A stretch of DNA of 64,000 bases from DATCLS01 sp036563805 (GTDB lineage: Bacteria > Actinomycetota > Acidimicrobiia > Acidimicrobiales > VFJN01), in the NCBI GenBank assembly GCA_036563805.1, contig DATCLS010000004.1, positions 1-64,000 on the forward strand. The letters are read 5' to 3'. The translations under genes were made by a program, and so were the position numbers. Positions 50,805 through 59,540 of this stretch are shown here, in pieces. A model generated the notes under the pieces. It did not search any database. It saw only the letters and a program-made list of their open reading frames with translations, and was not told where the DNA came from. Each line of letters opens with the position of its first letter. Positions within the stretch are counted from its first letter, which is position 1.

Positions 50805-52253
50805 GTGACCGGCGCACCCCACCGGCGTCCCCGGGTGGTGGTGTGCGGGCTCGGTCCCGCCGGGACCGACCTCGTCACCGCGGCCGCCCGCGACGCCATC
50901 GCCCGCATCCCCCACCGCTACCTGCGCACCACCCGCCATCCCGCCGCCCCCGTGGTCGGCGAGGCCGAGAGCTTCGACCACCTCTACGAGTCTGCCGCCA
51001 CGTTCGACGACGTCTACGCAGGCATCGTCGCCGCCCTGGTCGACGCGGCCACGACCCACGGCGAGGTGCTGTACGCCGTGCCGGGCTCGCCGGTGGTGGC
51101 CGAGCGGAGCGTCGAGCTGCTGGCCGTCGACGGTCGGGTCGACGTCGAGATCGTCCCGGCGCTGTCGTTCCTCGACCTTACCTGGGCCCGCCTGGGCGTC
51201 GACCCCCTGGCCGCCGGCGTGCGGCTGGTCGACGGCCACCGGTTCGGGACCGAGGCGGCGGGGGAGCGGGGGCCGCTGCTGGTCGCCCAGTGCGACCACC
51301 GCGACGTTCTGTCCGATGTGAAGCTGGCGATTGGCGAGGCGGTGGAGGCCACCGGAGGCGCCTCGGGCGGTCCCGGTGGCCCGGGCGGCCCGGGCGAGGT
51401 CCCGACCGTCACGATCCTCCAGCGGCTCGGCCTGCCCGACGAGACGATCCGCGAGGTCCCGTGGCCCGAGCTCGACCGCACCGTCGAGCCCGACCACCTG
51501 ACCTCTGTCTGGGTGCCCCGGCTGGCGGCCCCGATCGCCGGGGAGGTGGCGGCGTTCGCCGACGTCGTCCGCCGCCTGCGGGCCGAGTGCCCCTGGGACC
51601 GGGAGCAGACCCACCAGACCCTCCGCCGCCACCTGCTCGAGGAGGCCTACGAGGTGCTCGAGGCCATCGACCACCTCGACGTCGAGCGAGCGACCGGCTT
51701 CGAGGCCCTGGAGGAGGAGCTGGGCGACCTGCTGTTCCAGGTCGTCTTCCACGCCACGCTGGCGGCCGAGGAGGGGCAGTTCACGCTGGCCGACGTGGCC
51801 CGGGGGATCCACGACAAGCTCGTCCGCCGCCACCCCCACGTGTTCGGCGAGGCCGAGGCCACGACCGCGGACGAGCTGGCCGCCACCTGGGAGCGGATGA
51901 AGAAGGCCGAGAAGGGGCGGGACAGCGTCATGGACGGCATCCCGGCCACGCTGCCCGCCCTGCTCTACGCGCTGAAGGTCCAGAAGAAGGCGGCGTCGGA
52001 GGGGGTGGACTGGCAGGAGCTGCTCGACGAGGGCGACGAGGGCGCCGACCCGGCCCCGGGTGCGGACGATCCCGCCAGCTCCGTCGGTTCCGCCGATCCC
52101 GCCGGTTCCGCCGGGCCCGGCGCCGCCGATCTGGGCCGCCGCCTGCTGGAGCTCGTGGCCGAGGCCGGGGCCGCGGGCGTCGACCCCGAGACCGAGCTGC
52201 GGCTGGCCGCCGAGCGCGTCCGTGACCGTTTTCGCGAGCGCAAACGCGGCTGA
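50805..52253 (+). CDS. mazG: MazG pyrophosphohydrolase with N-terminal methylase-like domain
   Basis: The 482-aa protein is a YabN-like fusion. The first 230 residues resemble a tetrapyrrole (SAM-dependent) methylase (VVVCGLGPAGTDLVTAAARD; YAVPGSPVVAERSVELL). The MazG domain follows at about 245-370 with CPWDREQTHQTLRRHLLEEA, YEVLEAI and EELGDLLFQVVFHA. MazG hydrolyses abnormal NTPs to NMP plus PPi. A Ser/Pro/Gly-rich linker (about 410-440) interrupts the C-terminal helices. GTG 50805 is the start. Confidence 0.93.
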   Translation: MTGAPHRRPRVVVCGLGPAGTDLVTAAARDAIARIPHRYLRTTRHPAAPVVGEAESFDHLYESAATFDDVYAGIVAALVDAATTHGEVLYAVPGSPVVAERSVELLAVDGRVDVEIVPALSFLDLTWARLGVDPLAAGVRLVDGHRFGTEAAGERGPLLVAQCDHRDVLSDVKLAIGEAVEATGGASGGPGGPGGPGEVPTVTILQRLGLPDETIREVPWPELDRTVEPDHLTSVWVPRLAAPIAGEVAAFADVVRRLRAECPWDREQTHQTLRRHLLEEAYEVLEAIDHLDVERATGFEALEEELGDLLFQVVFHATLAAEEGQFTLADVARGIHDKLVRRHPHVFGEAEATTADELAATWERMKKAEKGRDSVMDGIPATLPALLYALKVQKKAASEGVDWQELLDEGDEGADPAPGADDPASSVGSADPAGSAGPGAADLGRRLLELVAEAGAAGVDPETELRLAAERVRDRFRERKRG

Positions 52254-52343
52254 CCTGGGAGTTCGTCCGGGGAACATGCCCCCGCTCCCGCGGCCCCCAC
52301 GTGTAACGTCAACCACACTGGTAACAGGAGCAACAGGCACCCC

Positions 52344-53636
52344 ATGTCCAGCATCGAGCACATCGTCGGGCGCGAGGTCCTCGACTCGCGCGGCAACCCC
52401 ACCGTCGAGGTCGAGGTCTTCCTGGCCTCGGGGGCGGAGGGCCGCGCCATGGTGCCGTCCGGTGCCTCCACCGGGCAGTTCGAGGCCGTCGAGCTGCGCG
52501 ACGGCGACGAGCGGTTCGGCGGCAAGGGCGTCATGGGGGCCGTGGGCCACGTCAACGACGAGATCCGCGAGGCGCTCGTCGGGTTTGAGGCGACCGAGCA
52601 GCGGGTGATCGACACCCAGCTCATCGACCTCGACGGCACCGACAACAAGGGCCGGCTGGGCGCCAACGCCATCCTCGGCGTCTCGCTGGCCGTCGCCAAG
52701 GCCGCCGCCGACGAGCTGGGCCAGCCCCTGTACCGCTACGTGGGCGGCACCAACGCCCACGTCCTGCCGGTCCCCATGCTCAACGTGCTCAACGGCGGCG
52801 CCCACGCCGACAACAACGTCGACCTGCAGGAGTTCATGATCATGCCCGTGGGGGCGGCCAGCTTCCGCGAGGCGCTGCAGTGGGGCGTCGAGACCTACCA
52901 CGCCCTCCGGGCCGTGCTCCACGACCGCAAGCTGTCGACCGCCGTGGGCGACGAGGGCGGTTTCGCGCCCGACCTCGCTTCCAACGAGGAGGCCGTGCAG
53001 GTCCTCGTGCAGGCCATCGAGCGCGCCGGCTACACGCCGGGCGACGACATCGCGCTCGCGCTCGACGTGGCGTCCAGCGAGCTCTTCGTCGATGGCCGTT
53101 ACCGGCTGGCGGGGGAGGGGCGCGACCTCACGCCGTCCGAGATGGTCGGTTTCCTGGGCGACCTGTGTGGGAACTACCCGATCGTGTCCATCGAGGACGG
53201 GTGCGCCGAGGAAGACTGGTCCGGCTGGGCCGAGCTGACCGCCGAGCTCGGCTCGAAGGTCCAGCTCGTTGGCGACGACCTGTTCGTGACCAACGTCGAG
53301 CGGCTGCAGCGCGGCATCGACGAAGGGGTCGCCAACAGCATCCTGGTCAAGGTCAACCAGATCGGCACGCTCACCGAGACCCTCGACACGGTCGGGCTGG
53401 CCACGCGGGTCGGCTACACGAGCGTGATGTCGCACCGGTCGGGCGAGACCGAGGACACGACCATCGCCGACCTGGCCGTCGCCACCAACTGCGGCCAGAT
53501 CAAGACCGGCGCGCCCGCCCGCAGCGACCGGGTCGCCAAGTACAACCAGCTGCTGCGCATCGAGGACGACCTGGGTGAGGCCGCCGCCTTCCGCGGCCGC
53601 GCCGCGCTGGCCGTGCCGGGAGGCGGCGGCGGGTGA
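52344..53636 (+). CDS. eno: Enolase
   Basis: The 430-aa glycolytic enzyme interconverts 2-phosphoglycerate and phosphoenolpyruvate. Catalytic regions are present: MVPSGASTGQFEAVELRDGD, GDEGGFAPDL, SIEDGCAEEDW, LVKVNQIGTLTET and SVMSHRSGETEDTTIADLAV. Length is typical. ATG 52344 has ACAGGAG upstream. The 90-bp leader (52254-52343) has no clear structure. The next gene starts inside its stop codon (GTGA). Confidence 0.98.
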   Translation: MSSIEHIVGREVLDSRGNPTVEVEVFLASGAEGRAMVPSGASTGQFEAVELRDGDERFGGKGVMGAVGHVNDEIREALVGFEATEQRVIDTQLIDLDGTDNKGRLGANAILGVSLAVAKAAADELGQPLYRYVGGTNAHVLPVPMLNVLNGGAHADNNVDLQEFMIMPVGAASFREALQWGVETYHALRAVLHDRKLSTAVGDEGGFAPDLASNEEAVQVLVQAIERAGYTPGDDIALALDVASSELFVDGRYRLAGEGRDLTPSEMVGFLGDLCGNYPIVSIEDGCAEEDWSGWAELTAELGSKVQLVGDDLFVTNVERLQRGIDEGVANSILVKVNQIGTLTETLDTVGLATRVGYTSVMSHRSGETEDTTIADLAVATNCGQIKTGAPARSDRVAKYNQLLRIEDDLGEAAAFRGRAALAVPGGGGG

Positions 53637-56600
53637 GCGGACGCCGGCGTCGAGACCTCGAGCCGGATGCCTCGGTGTTCGGCTCGTCGGCGCCGGCCGG
53701 TCGCACGATCCTTGGCGGCGGGCCGGAGGCATCTGTGGCGCGGGGCCCGAACGGCATGGCCCTGCGCCCGGGCCGTCCGGGCGGCGCCGCCGTGGTGCCC
53801 CGCACCCCGATCCCCACGGGTCGCTCGGCGGCTTCCGCTGGCGGTGGTCGTCGCGGTCGGACCTCCGCCGGCGCCGGGCCCGTGCCGGGCCCGCCCGCCG
53901 GACGCGTGGCCGTGGAGCCCGCGGTCGCCGACCCCACCGCCCGCCGGCCGCGCCGCCGCGGCCCCCGCGCCGCGGACGCCCCGCTCGACCCCGCGCCCCG
54001 TCCGCGCCGGCGCCCGGCGCCGACGCAGGGCGCCTGGAGGACGCCGGCGGTCGTCGTGCGGGGACCGGACGGCGCGGTGGTGCCGCCCGCCGCCCGGCGT
54101 CCCCGCCGGTCGGCAGCCGACGAGGCGCCTTCGGGCCCGAGGACGGCGGCCGGTCCGCTCCCGCCGGCGCCGCGCCGGACGGTCCGGCCCGACCGCCGCA
54201 CCCGCCCGGCCCCGGGCCGAGCCCCGCTCGGCTCCCGCGCCGCTGCGGCGCCCCGCCGTCCGACGCCCGGGCCGACCCCGCTCAGCTCCGGCGCCTCGTC
54301 GCCGGCCCGCCGCCGCCCGGCTCCGGGCCGAGCCCCGCTCGGCTCCCGCGCCGCTGCGGCGCCCCGCCGCCGCCCGACCCGTGTCGGTGCCACGCCGGCT
54401 GACCCCACCCGGCGCCCGCCGCCGGGCGCCGTCCCGGTTTACGGCCGCGCCCGGCCCCCGGCGGCCGACACCCCGGCCCCCGGCGGGCGCCGCCCCCGCC
54501 GCCGCCCCGCCGCCGACACCGCCGGCGCCGCCGCGGCCTCCGGTCCGCCGGGCACGGCGCGCCCAGCCGCCCGCCGGACGGGCGAGGTCCCGGCGATCGC
54601 TCGCCCGGCCGCCCGCCGCCCGACGGGTGAGACCGCAGCCGTCCCCGGCACGGCACGCCCAGCCGCCCGCCGCGGTTCTCGCTCGGCAACGGGCGAGAAC
54701 CGAGCGGTTTCCGGTCCCGTTCGTGCGGCCGACGCCCGTGGGTCCGGTCGCTCGACCGGTGAAACTCCGGCGGCCCCCGGCCGGGCGCGTCCGGCCACTC
54801 GTCGTCGTGCCGACCCGCCGTCTGCCGAGACCCGGTCGGCCCGGCCTGCGGTCGCGCGCCGGTCGACGGGCGAGGCTCCGGCGGTCGCCGGACCCGTGCG
54901 CGCGGCCGACGGCCGCACCCGCCGACGGCCCACTGGTGAGACTGCGGCGGCCCCTGGCCCCGCAGACCCGGCCGCTCGCCGCAGGTCTGGTCCCCCGTCT
55001 GTCGAGACCCGAGCCGTCGCCCGCCCTGTGGGCGCGGCCGACGGCCGCGCCGTCCGGCCGACCGGTGAGTCCGCGGTCGTCCACGGCCCCGGAGGCCCGG
55101 CGGCTCGCCGGCCTGCTGGCCGTCCGACCGGCGAGAGCGAGGCGGTCCCGCGTCTGGGGCGTCCGGCCACGCGCCGGTCGACGGGTGAGGCCCGGGCGGT
55201 TTCCGGTCCCGTGCGCGCGGCCGACGGCCGTGCCCGCCGCCGGCGGACCGGTGAGTCGGCTGCGGTCCTCGGCCCCGCAGGCCCGGCTGTTCGTCGTGCG
55301 TCCCGCCGGCCGACCGGTGAGGTCGCCGCGGTCGCCCATACGCCGGCCGGTGGGGCCGCCCCAGCCTCCGGGGCGTCGCGCCCGCCGACCGGTCCGGTCC
55401 CGGCCTACGGCCGCGCCCGCCAGGACGCGTCCGCTGGCCCCGGCACGGGTCCGGTCCCGATCGACCGCCGGCCTCGGGCGGCCGACCCGGCCCGCCGCCC
55501 AGCGCCCACGGGGCGCCAGCGTCCAGGCGCCGGCGATGCGTCGGGCGATCGGCCGGGCTCGGGGGCGGTGCCGGCGTACGGTCGGGGGCGTCCGGCTGGG
55601 TCCGAGGTCGGCGACGCGGGTGGGGCGCCGGCGATCGATGCCGCCACGGGGCGGCCGGGCTTGGGGGCGGTGCCGGCGTACGGTCGGGGGCGTCCGGCCG
55701 AGCCCGACGCCGATGGTGGCGAGGCCCGCCGGGGTCGCCGCCGGCTGATCCGCATCGTTCCGGACGACGCGACCGACGGCGAGGAGCAGCCCGCCGCCCA
55801 CAGCACCGACGACGACCGTGCCGACGCCGAGCCGCCGGAGACGCCGAGCGGCGCCGTCCCGCTCTACGGGCGGGCGCGTCCGGCGGCCGACCAGCCGGGC
55901 GACGAGCGGCCCAAGCTGACCGCCATCGACGGGGCCGGCGGCGAGCCGGGCGACGACGAGGATGACGAGGACGAGGCCTCGGCCGCCGACGAGGCGACGC
56001 CGGCGAAGGCTGACGAGGTCCGGGACGGCGGCGCCGACGCCGAGGGCGACGACGGGCCGGAGGAGGCGTCGGGGGAGCCCGCCCTCGGGGACGACGACGA
56101 GGACGACGACGGCGAGGACGGGCCCGGCCCCGCCTACCGTTTCGGCGACGGCCCGGCGCCGGTCCACGCCGGCGGGGAGCCGGCGGGCGCCATCGTGCGC
56201 TCGCTCCGCAGCGTGCCGGCGGGTGACGACGGCCGGTCCGAGACGGGGCCGTCGCCGGTGGTGCGGGCACTGGTCCACGACCTGCGGCTCGAGCGCCTGC
56301 TCGGCACGGACGAGGCCAGCCGGGAGGCCCGCAGCGCCGTCCTGCGCCGGGTCGGCGTGGGGCTGGGCGTGGCGGCGCTGGCGGGCGTCGGGATCTACGC
56401 CGTGTTCCCGGTGCGGACCATGCTCGACCAGCGGGCGGCCACCGAGCGCTCGCGGGAGCAGATCGAGATGCTCCACCGGGAGAACGAGCGGCTGGAGCGG
56501 CGGGCCGCCGAGCTCCGCACGGACGAGGAGATCGAGCGGCTGGCCCGCGAGCAGTACGGCTACGTGATGCCGGGCGAGGAGCCGTACGCGATCTTCCCGC

Positions 56601-56719
56601 CCCCCGAGCCGACGACCACCACCACCACGCCGCCGACGACCACGCCGCCCCCCACCTCGACGGACCCGGCGAGCTCAGCCGACCCGGCCGACCCTGCAAA
56701 CACCGACCCCGCCGGCTGA
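53633..56719 (+). CDS. ftsB: Giant FtsB/DivIC-like septum formation initiator
   Basis: Only the last 130 residues look like a normal FtsB/DivIC protein: a single membrane segment near 905-925 (VGLGVAALAGVGIYAVFPV), a coiled coil (RSREQIEMLHRENERLERRA) and LAREQYGYVMPGEEPYAI. The other 880 cytoplasmic residues are Arg/Pro/Ala-rich, disordered and repetitive, with an acidic block near 765-845. Usual homologues have about 100-250 residues. GTG 53633 overlaps the eno stop (GTGA), and eno-ftsB is the normal order. The repeated TGE motif is encoded by many different synonymous codons, which supports translation of this frame. Codon use is less GC3-biased than in eno. A start much nearer the membrane segment cannot be excluded. 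Confidence 0.8.
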   Translation: MSGRRRRDLEPDASVFGSSAPAGRTILGGGPEASVARGPNGMALRPGRPGGAAVVPRTPIPTGRSAASAGGGRRGRTSAGAGPVPGPPAGRVAVEPAVADPTARRPRRRGPRAADAPLDPAPRPRRRPAPTQGAWRTPAVVVRGPDGAVVPPAARRPRRSAADEAPSGPRTAAGPLPPAPRRTVRPDRRTRPAPGRAPLGSRAAAAPRRPTPGPTPLSSGASSPARRRPAPGRAPLGSRAAAAPRRRPTRVGATPADPTRRPPPGAVPVYGRARPPAADTPAPGGRRPRRRPAADTAGAAAASGPPGTARPAARRTGEVPAIARPAARRPTGETAAVPGTARPAARRGSRSATGENRAVSGPVRAADARGSGRSTGETPAAPGRARPATRRRADPPSAETRSARPAVARRSTGEAPAVAGPVRAADGRTRRRPTGETAAAPGPADPAARRRSGPPSVETRAVARPVGAADGRAVRPTGESAVVHGPGGPAARRPAGRPTGESEAVPRLGRPATRRSTGEARAVSGPVRAADGRARRRRTGESAAVLGPAGPAVRRASRRPTGEVAAVAHTPAGGAAPASGASRPPTGPVPAYGRARQDASAGPGTGPVPIDRRPRAADPARRPAPTGRQRPGAGDASGDRPGSGAVPAYGRGRPAGSEVGDAGGAPAIDAATGRPGLGAVPAYGRGRPAEPDADGGEARRGRRRLIRIVPDDATDGEEQPAAHSTDDDRADAEPPETPSGAVPLYGRARPAADQPGDERPKLTAIDGAGGEPGDDEDDEDEASAADEATPAKADEVRDGGADAEGDDGPEEASGEPALGDDDEDDDGEDGPGPAYRFGDGPAPVHAGGEPAGAIVRSLRSVPAGDDGRSETGPSPVVRALVHDLRLERLLGTDEASREARSAVLRRVGVGLGVAALAGVGIYAVFPVRTMLDQRAATERSREQIEMLHRENERLERRAAELRTDEEIERLAREQYGYVMPGEEPYAIFPPPEPTTTTTTPPTTTPPPTSTDPASSADPADPANTDPAG
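54212..55885 (+). repeat. Repeat-rich disordered region of the ftsB-like gene
   Basis: Three repeat classes are visible. A 47-bp identical segment lies at 54212-54258 and 54323-54369. About a dozen units of the form TGExxAVxGPxRPAARR span roughly 54572-55345. Five copies of a AVPxYGRxRP motif lie near 54430, 55393, 55564, 55666 and 55849, two of which are part of identical 36-bp DNA segments (55561-55596 and 55663-55698). Confidence 0.85.
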
Positions 56720-56822
56720 CACCGCCCGGACCGGCGGCCGCCGTCCCGGCGCTCGCCACCCCCGGCGGCCGCCGGCAAGTGGGTCGGGGCCGGGCGCCGA
56801 GGTGCCCCCGGAGGGCCTCCCG

Positions 56823-57785
56823 TCAGGCCGGCTCGGGCACGCGCGGGGTGGCCCGGCGGGAGCCGCCGGCGGCCTTCTCCTGGCGGGCGGCCTGGCGGCG
56901 GCCGGCCCGGCCGATGCGCTCGATGCGGGTGAGCAGGGCCTCGCGGGCCCGCTCGGCCTCGTCGGACAGGCCGGTGAGCTTCTCGATGCCCCAGTGCCGC
57001 AGCACGACCGGCACGAGGATCTGGTCGTGGTGGATCAGGAAGTTGTAGATGCCGGCCCGGGCGATGGCCCGGGCGTGGGCGTCGAAGTCGACGATGCCGG
57101 TGCCCGGCATCTCGAACTCGCGCACCTGGCGCTCGATGGCGATCACCATCCCCGACGGGTCGAGCTCGAGCGCGGCGGCGGTCAGGTCGCGGTAGTAGAG
57201 GTGGTGGCGGTTCTCGTCGGCCGCCACCCGCTTCATGATCTCGTAGCCCACCGGGTCGGCCAGCAGCTTGCCGGTGTTGTGGTGGGCGATGCGGGTGGCC
57301 AGCTCCTGCAGCGTGACGTAGACGAGCCCGTCCTGCGGCGTGCCCGGCTCGGGCACCTGCCCGCACTGGACCTGGGCCATCCGGGCCCGCTCGAGCTCCA
57401 CCGGGTCGATCGCCCGGGTCACCGTCAGGTAGTCGCGGATGACGATGGAGTGCCGGCCCTCCTCGGCCGTCCACCGCCGGGTCCACTCGCCCCACGCCGA
57501 GTCGCGCCCGAACATGTGCTCGATGGTGCGGAAGTAGTAGGGCAGGTTGTCCTCGGTGAGGAGGTTGACGAAGAGGCTGGAGCGCACCTCCGCCGGCAGG
57601 GTCGCCTCCTCGGGCGACCACTCCCAGTCGGGCTCGAAGTCACGGCCCTTGCTCCACGGGACGAGCTGGTGGGGGAACCATTCGCGGGCCTGGGCCAGGT
57701 GGCGCTCGAGCAGCTGGCTGGCAACCGGCTCGAGCTCGGTGAGGAACGCGCGGGCGTCCATCGAGGCGTCCAAAGTGTCGGGCAC
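56823..57785 (-). CDS. Acyl-ACP desaturase (ferritin-like diiron)
   Basis: The 320-aa protein matches the soluble acyl-ACP/stearoyl desaturase family (DesA-like). The diiron ligands are in NLPYYFRTIEHMFG, EEGRHSI (108-114) and DENRHHLYY. It would introduce a double bond into an acyl-ACP using O2 and ferredoxin. A basic 35-residue tail ends the protein. ATG 57785 is used. A TetR-type dyad 8 bp upstream suggests ligand-controlled repression. It and the cyclase gene interrupt the usual ftsB-DUF501 adjacency. Confidence 0.9.
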   Translation of the reverse strand: MPDTLDASMDARAFLTELEPVASQLLERHLAQAREWFPHQLVPWSKGRDFEPDWEWSPEEATLPAEVRSSLFVNLLTEDNLPYYFRTIEHMFGRDSAWGEWTRRWTAEEGRHSIVIRDYLTVTRAIDPVELERARMAQVQCGQVPEPGTPQDGLVYVTLQELATRIAHHNTGKLLADPVGYEIMKRVAADENRHHLYYRDLTAAALELDPSGMVIAIERQVREFEMPGTGIVDFDAHARAIARAGIYNFLIHHDQILVPVVLRHWGIEKLTGLSDEAERAREALLTRIERIGRAGRRQAARQEKAAGGSRRATPRVPEPA

Positions 57786-57793
57786 GAGACCAC

Positions 57794-57813
57794 CCTACCT
57801 ACTGGTCGGTAGG
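57794..57813. promoter_or_regulatory. TetR-type operator upstream of the desaturase
   Basis: CCTACCTACTGGTCGGTAGG contains TACCTACTGGTCGGTA, which has one perfect GGTCGGTA half-site and a weaker partner, as in operators of TetR-family lipid regulators. It lies 8 bp from the desaturase start. The regulator is not necessarily the one at 24.2 kb. Confidence 0.6.
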
Positions 57814-57852
57814 CCCGGCGAGGCTTGCCCCGGATTATTCGGCGGTTTCTCG

Positions 57853-57873
57853 GAACGTTCATCGAAACGTTTC
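57853..57873. promoter_or_regulatory. Two adjacent palindromes upstream of the cyclase gene
   Basis: GAACGTTC (57853-57860) and GAAACGTTTC (57864-57873) are perfect dyads with a common AACGTT core, 40 bp before the cyclase start. The wider region is AT-rich for this genome, as expected of a promoter. Confidence 0.45.
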
Positions 57874-57913
57874 CGTCCGGTCCGGTCGGGCGCCGGGCGC
57901 GAGACTGAGGCCG

Positions 57914-59539
57914 ATGGCAGTTCCGGACGGGACCCGCATCGGCGACGCCGAGCGCCAGCAGGTGATCGACGTGCTCCGCCGGGCCACCGGCGAGGGGCGC
58001 CTGACCCTGGACGAGTTCGCCGAGCGGGCCGGTGAGGTGTTCGCCGCCCGCACCCGCGGCGAGCTGGACCGCGTGGTGGACGACCTGCCCCCGGGGATCC
58101 GACCGCCGGCGGCGGGGACGCGGGCGGCGACCGGCACCTCGACCGGGGCGGCGACCCCGACACCGACCTACCGCCCCGCGTCCCCCGGGGACTCGGCCCC
58201 CGCCCGCGGCCGCCGCCGCTTCGTCGCCATCATGGGCGGCTCCCGTCCGCGGGGGCGGTGGCGGGCGGCCGGGAAGATCACGGCGTTCGCCTTCTGGGGC
58301 ACCGTCGCCGTCGACCTCCGCAACGCCCTGATCGAGACGCCGACGCTGGACATCACGGCCTGGGCGCTCATGGGCGGCGTCCGCGTGGTGGTGCCGGAGG
58401 GCATCCCGGTCGAGCTCGACGGGTTCGTGCTCATGGGTGGCGCCCGCGACGCCACCCGGCCGGGCCGGGCCATCGAGGGCGCCCCGGTGGTGCGGGTTCG
58501 GGCTCGGGGCCTGTGGGGCGGCGTCCGGGCCATCACCCGGAGCGAACGGCCCCGGCGCAGCCGGCACGACCGCCAGCGGGACGACCAGCGCCGGCGGGAC
58601 CGGGACCGGGACGGGGACGACCAGCGCCGGCGGGACCGGGACCGGGACGACGCCGCCACCGGCCCCGAGGCCGACACCGTCGTGGGGACCAGCCCCGGCG
58701 CCGACGCCGACCTCCCCGGCCGCCCGAGCCCGACCTCGCGGGTGCCGGTTTCGCCCCCGGCCCCGCTGCCCGGACCGTCGGTCGGCGACCGGATCCCGCC
58801 GATGCCCGGCGACCTGGCCGCCGGCGCCGACGGGGCGGAGGCCGTCCCCACCCCCGCCGGCCCCGCGGCCGCCTCCGACCCGGCCAGCTCGGGGACGACC
58901 GGCGCGCCGGGCGCCGCCCCGGCCGATGCCGTCGGCGGCAACGCCGGCACGAACGCCGGCCCGAACGTCGGAGCCAACGGCGCCGACCGGCTCGCACCGG
59001 AGGGCGCGCCCAGTCCGGCTCCCGGCCCGGGCGGCGGCACGCTGACGGTCCTGGTCACCGACATCTGCGGCTCCACCGAGACGGCCGCCCGCCTCGGCGA
59101 CCAGCGGTGGCTGGGCGTGCTCCAGGCCCACAACGCCCTCGTGCGCGAGCAGATCCAGCGTCACCGGGGCACCGAGGTCAAGGCCCAGGGCGACGGCTTC
59201 CTCGTGACGTTCACCAGCGCCCGCCAGGCGGTCCTGGCGGGCGCCGCCATCCAGAAGGCCCTGGCGTCGTACCGGCAGGCCCACCCCGAGCACCCGATCG
59301 AGGTGCGGATCGGCATCCACACCGGCGAGGTGGTCGAGGACCGGGGCGACGTCCTCGGCCAGAACGTGACCCTCGCCGTGCGGATCGCGGACGCCGCCCG
59401 GGCCGGCGAGGTCCTCGTGTCCAGCCTGACCAAGGACCTGACCGAGGCCGGCGGCGACCTGTCCTTCGACGACGGACGAACGGTCGAGTTGAAGGGCGTG
59501 CCCCGGCCCTGGCGGGTCCACGCCTACGCCTGGTCCTGA
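57914..59539 (+). CDS. DUF1707 / LiaF-like / class III nucleotidyl cyclase fusion
   Basis: The 541-aa protein begins with DUF1707 (RIGDAERQQVIDVLRRATGE; LTLDEFAERAGEVFAARTRG). A LiaF-C-like cell-wall-stress domain follows (FVAIMGGSRPRGRW; LDITAWALMGGVRVVVPEGI). A 140-residue disordered linker with a 12-aa repeat of Arg/Asp leads to a C-terminal class III cyclase domain. This has metal Asp in LTVLVTDICGSTETAA, Lys and second Asp in EVKAQGDGFLVTF, and GQNVTLAVRIADAA. It probably makes cAMP. No membrane segment is seen, unlike in LiaF proteins. ATG 57914. Confidence 0.85.
   Translation: MAVPDGTRIGDAERQQVIDVLRRATGEGRLTLDEFAERAGEVFAARTRGELDRVVDDLPPGIRPPAAGTRAATGTSTGAATPTPTYRPASPGDSAPARGRRRFVAIMGGSRPRGRWRAAGKITAFAFWGTVAVDLRNALIETPTLDITAWALMGGVRVVVPEGIPVELDGFVLMGGARDATRPGRAIEGAPVVRVRARGLWGGVRAITRSERPRRSRHDRQRDDQRRRDRDRDGDDQRRRDRDRDDAATGPEADTVVGTSPGADADLPGRPSPTSRVPVSPPAPLPGPSVGDRIPPMPGDLAAGADGAEAVPTPAGPAAASDPASSGTTGAPGAAPADAVGGNAGTNAGPNVGANGADRLAPEGAPSPAPGPGGGTLTVLVTDICGSTETAARLGDQRWLGVLQAHNALVREQIQRHRGTEVKAQGDGFLVTFTSARQAVLAGAAIQKALASYRQAHPEHPIEVRIGIHTGEVVEDRGDVLGQNVTLAVRIADAARAGEVLVSSLTKDLTEAGGDLSFDDGRTVELKGVPRPWRVHAYAWS
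58581..58652 (+). repeat. 36-bp tandem repeat in the cyclase linker
   Basis: Two copies of a 36-bp unit starting ACGACCAGCGCCGGCGGGAC encode DDQRRRDRDRDG-type segments. The period is a multiple of three, so copy-number change preserves the frame. Confidence 0.85.
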
Positions 59540-59540
59540 C

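Noticed and set aside
53414..56476. A 1020-codon open frame on the minus strand opposite the ftsB-like gene
   Set aside because: It has no recognisable domain, runs into eno, and the opposite frame ends in a clear FtsB membrane segment and coiled coil. Long antisense frames are expected at this GC content.
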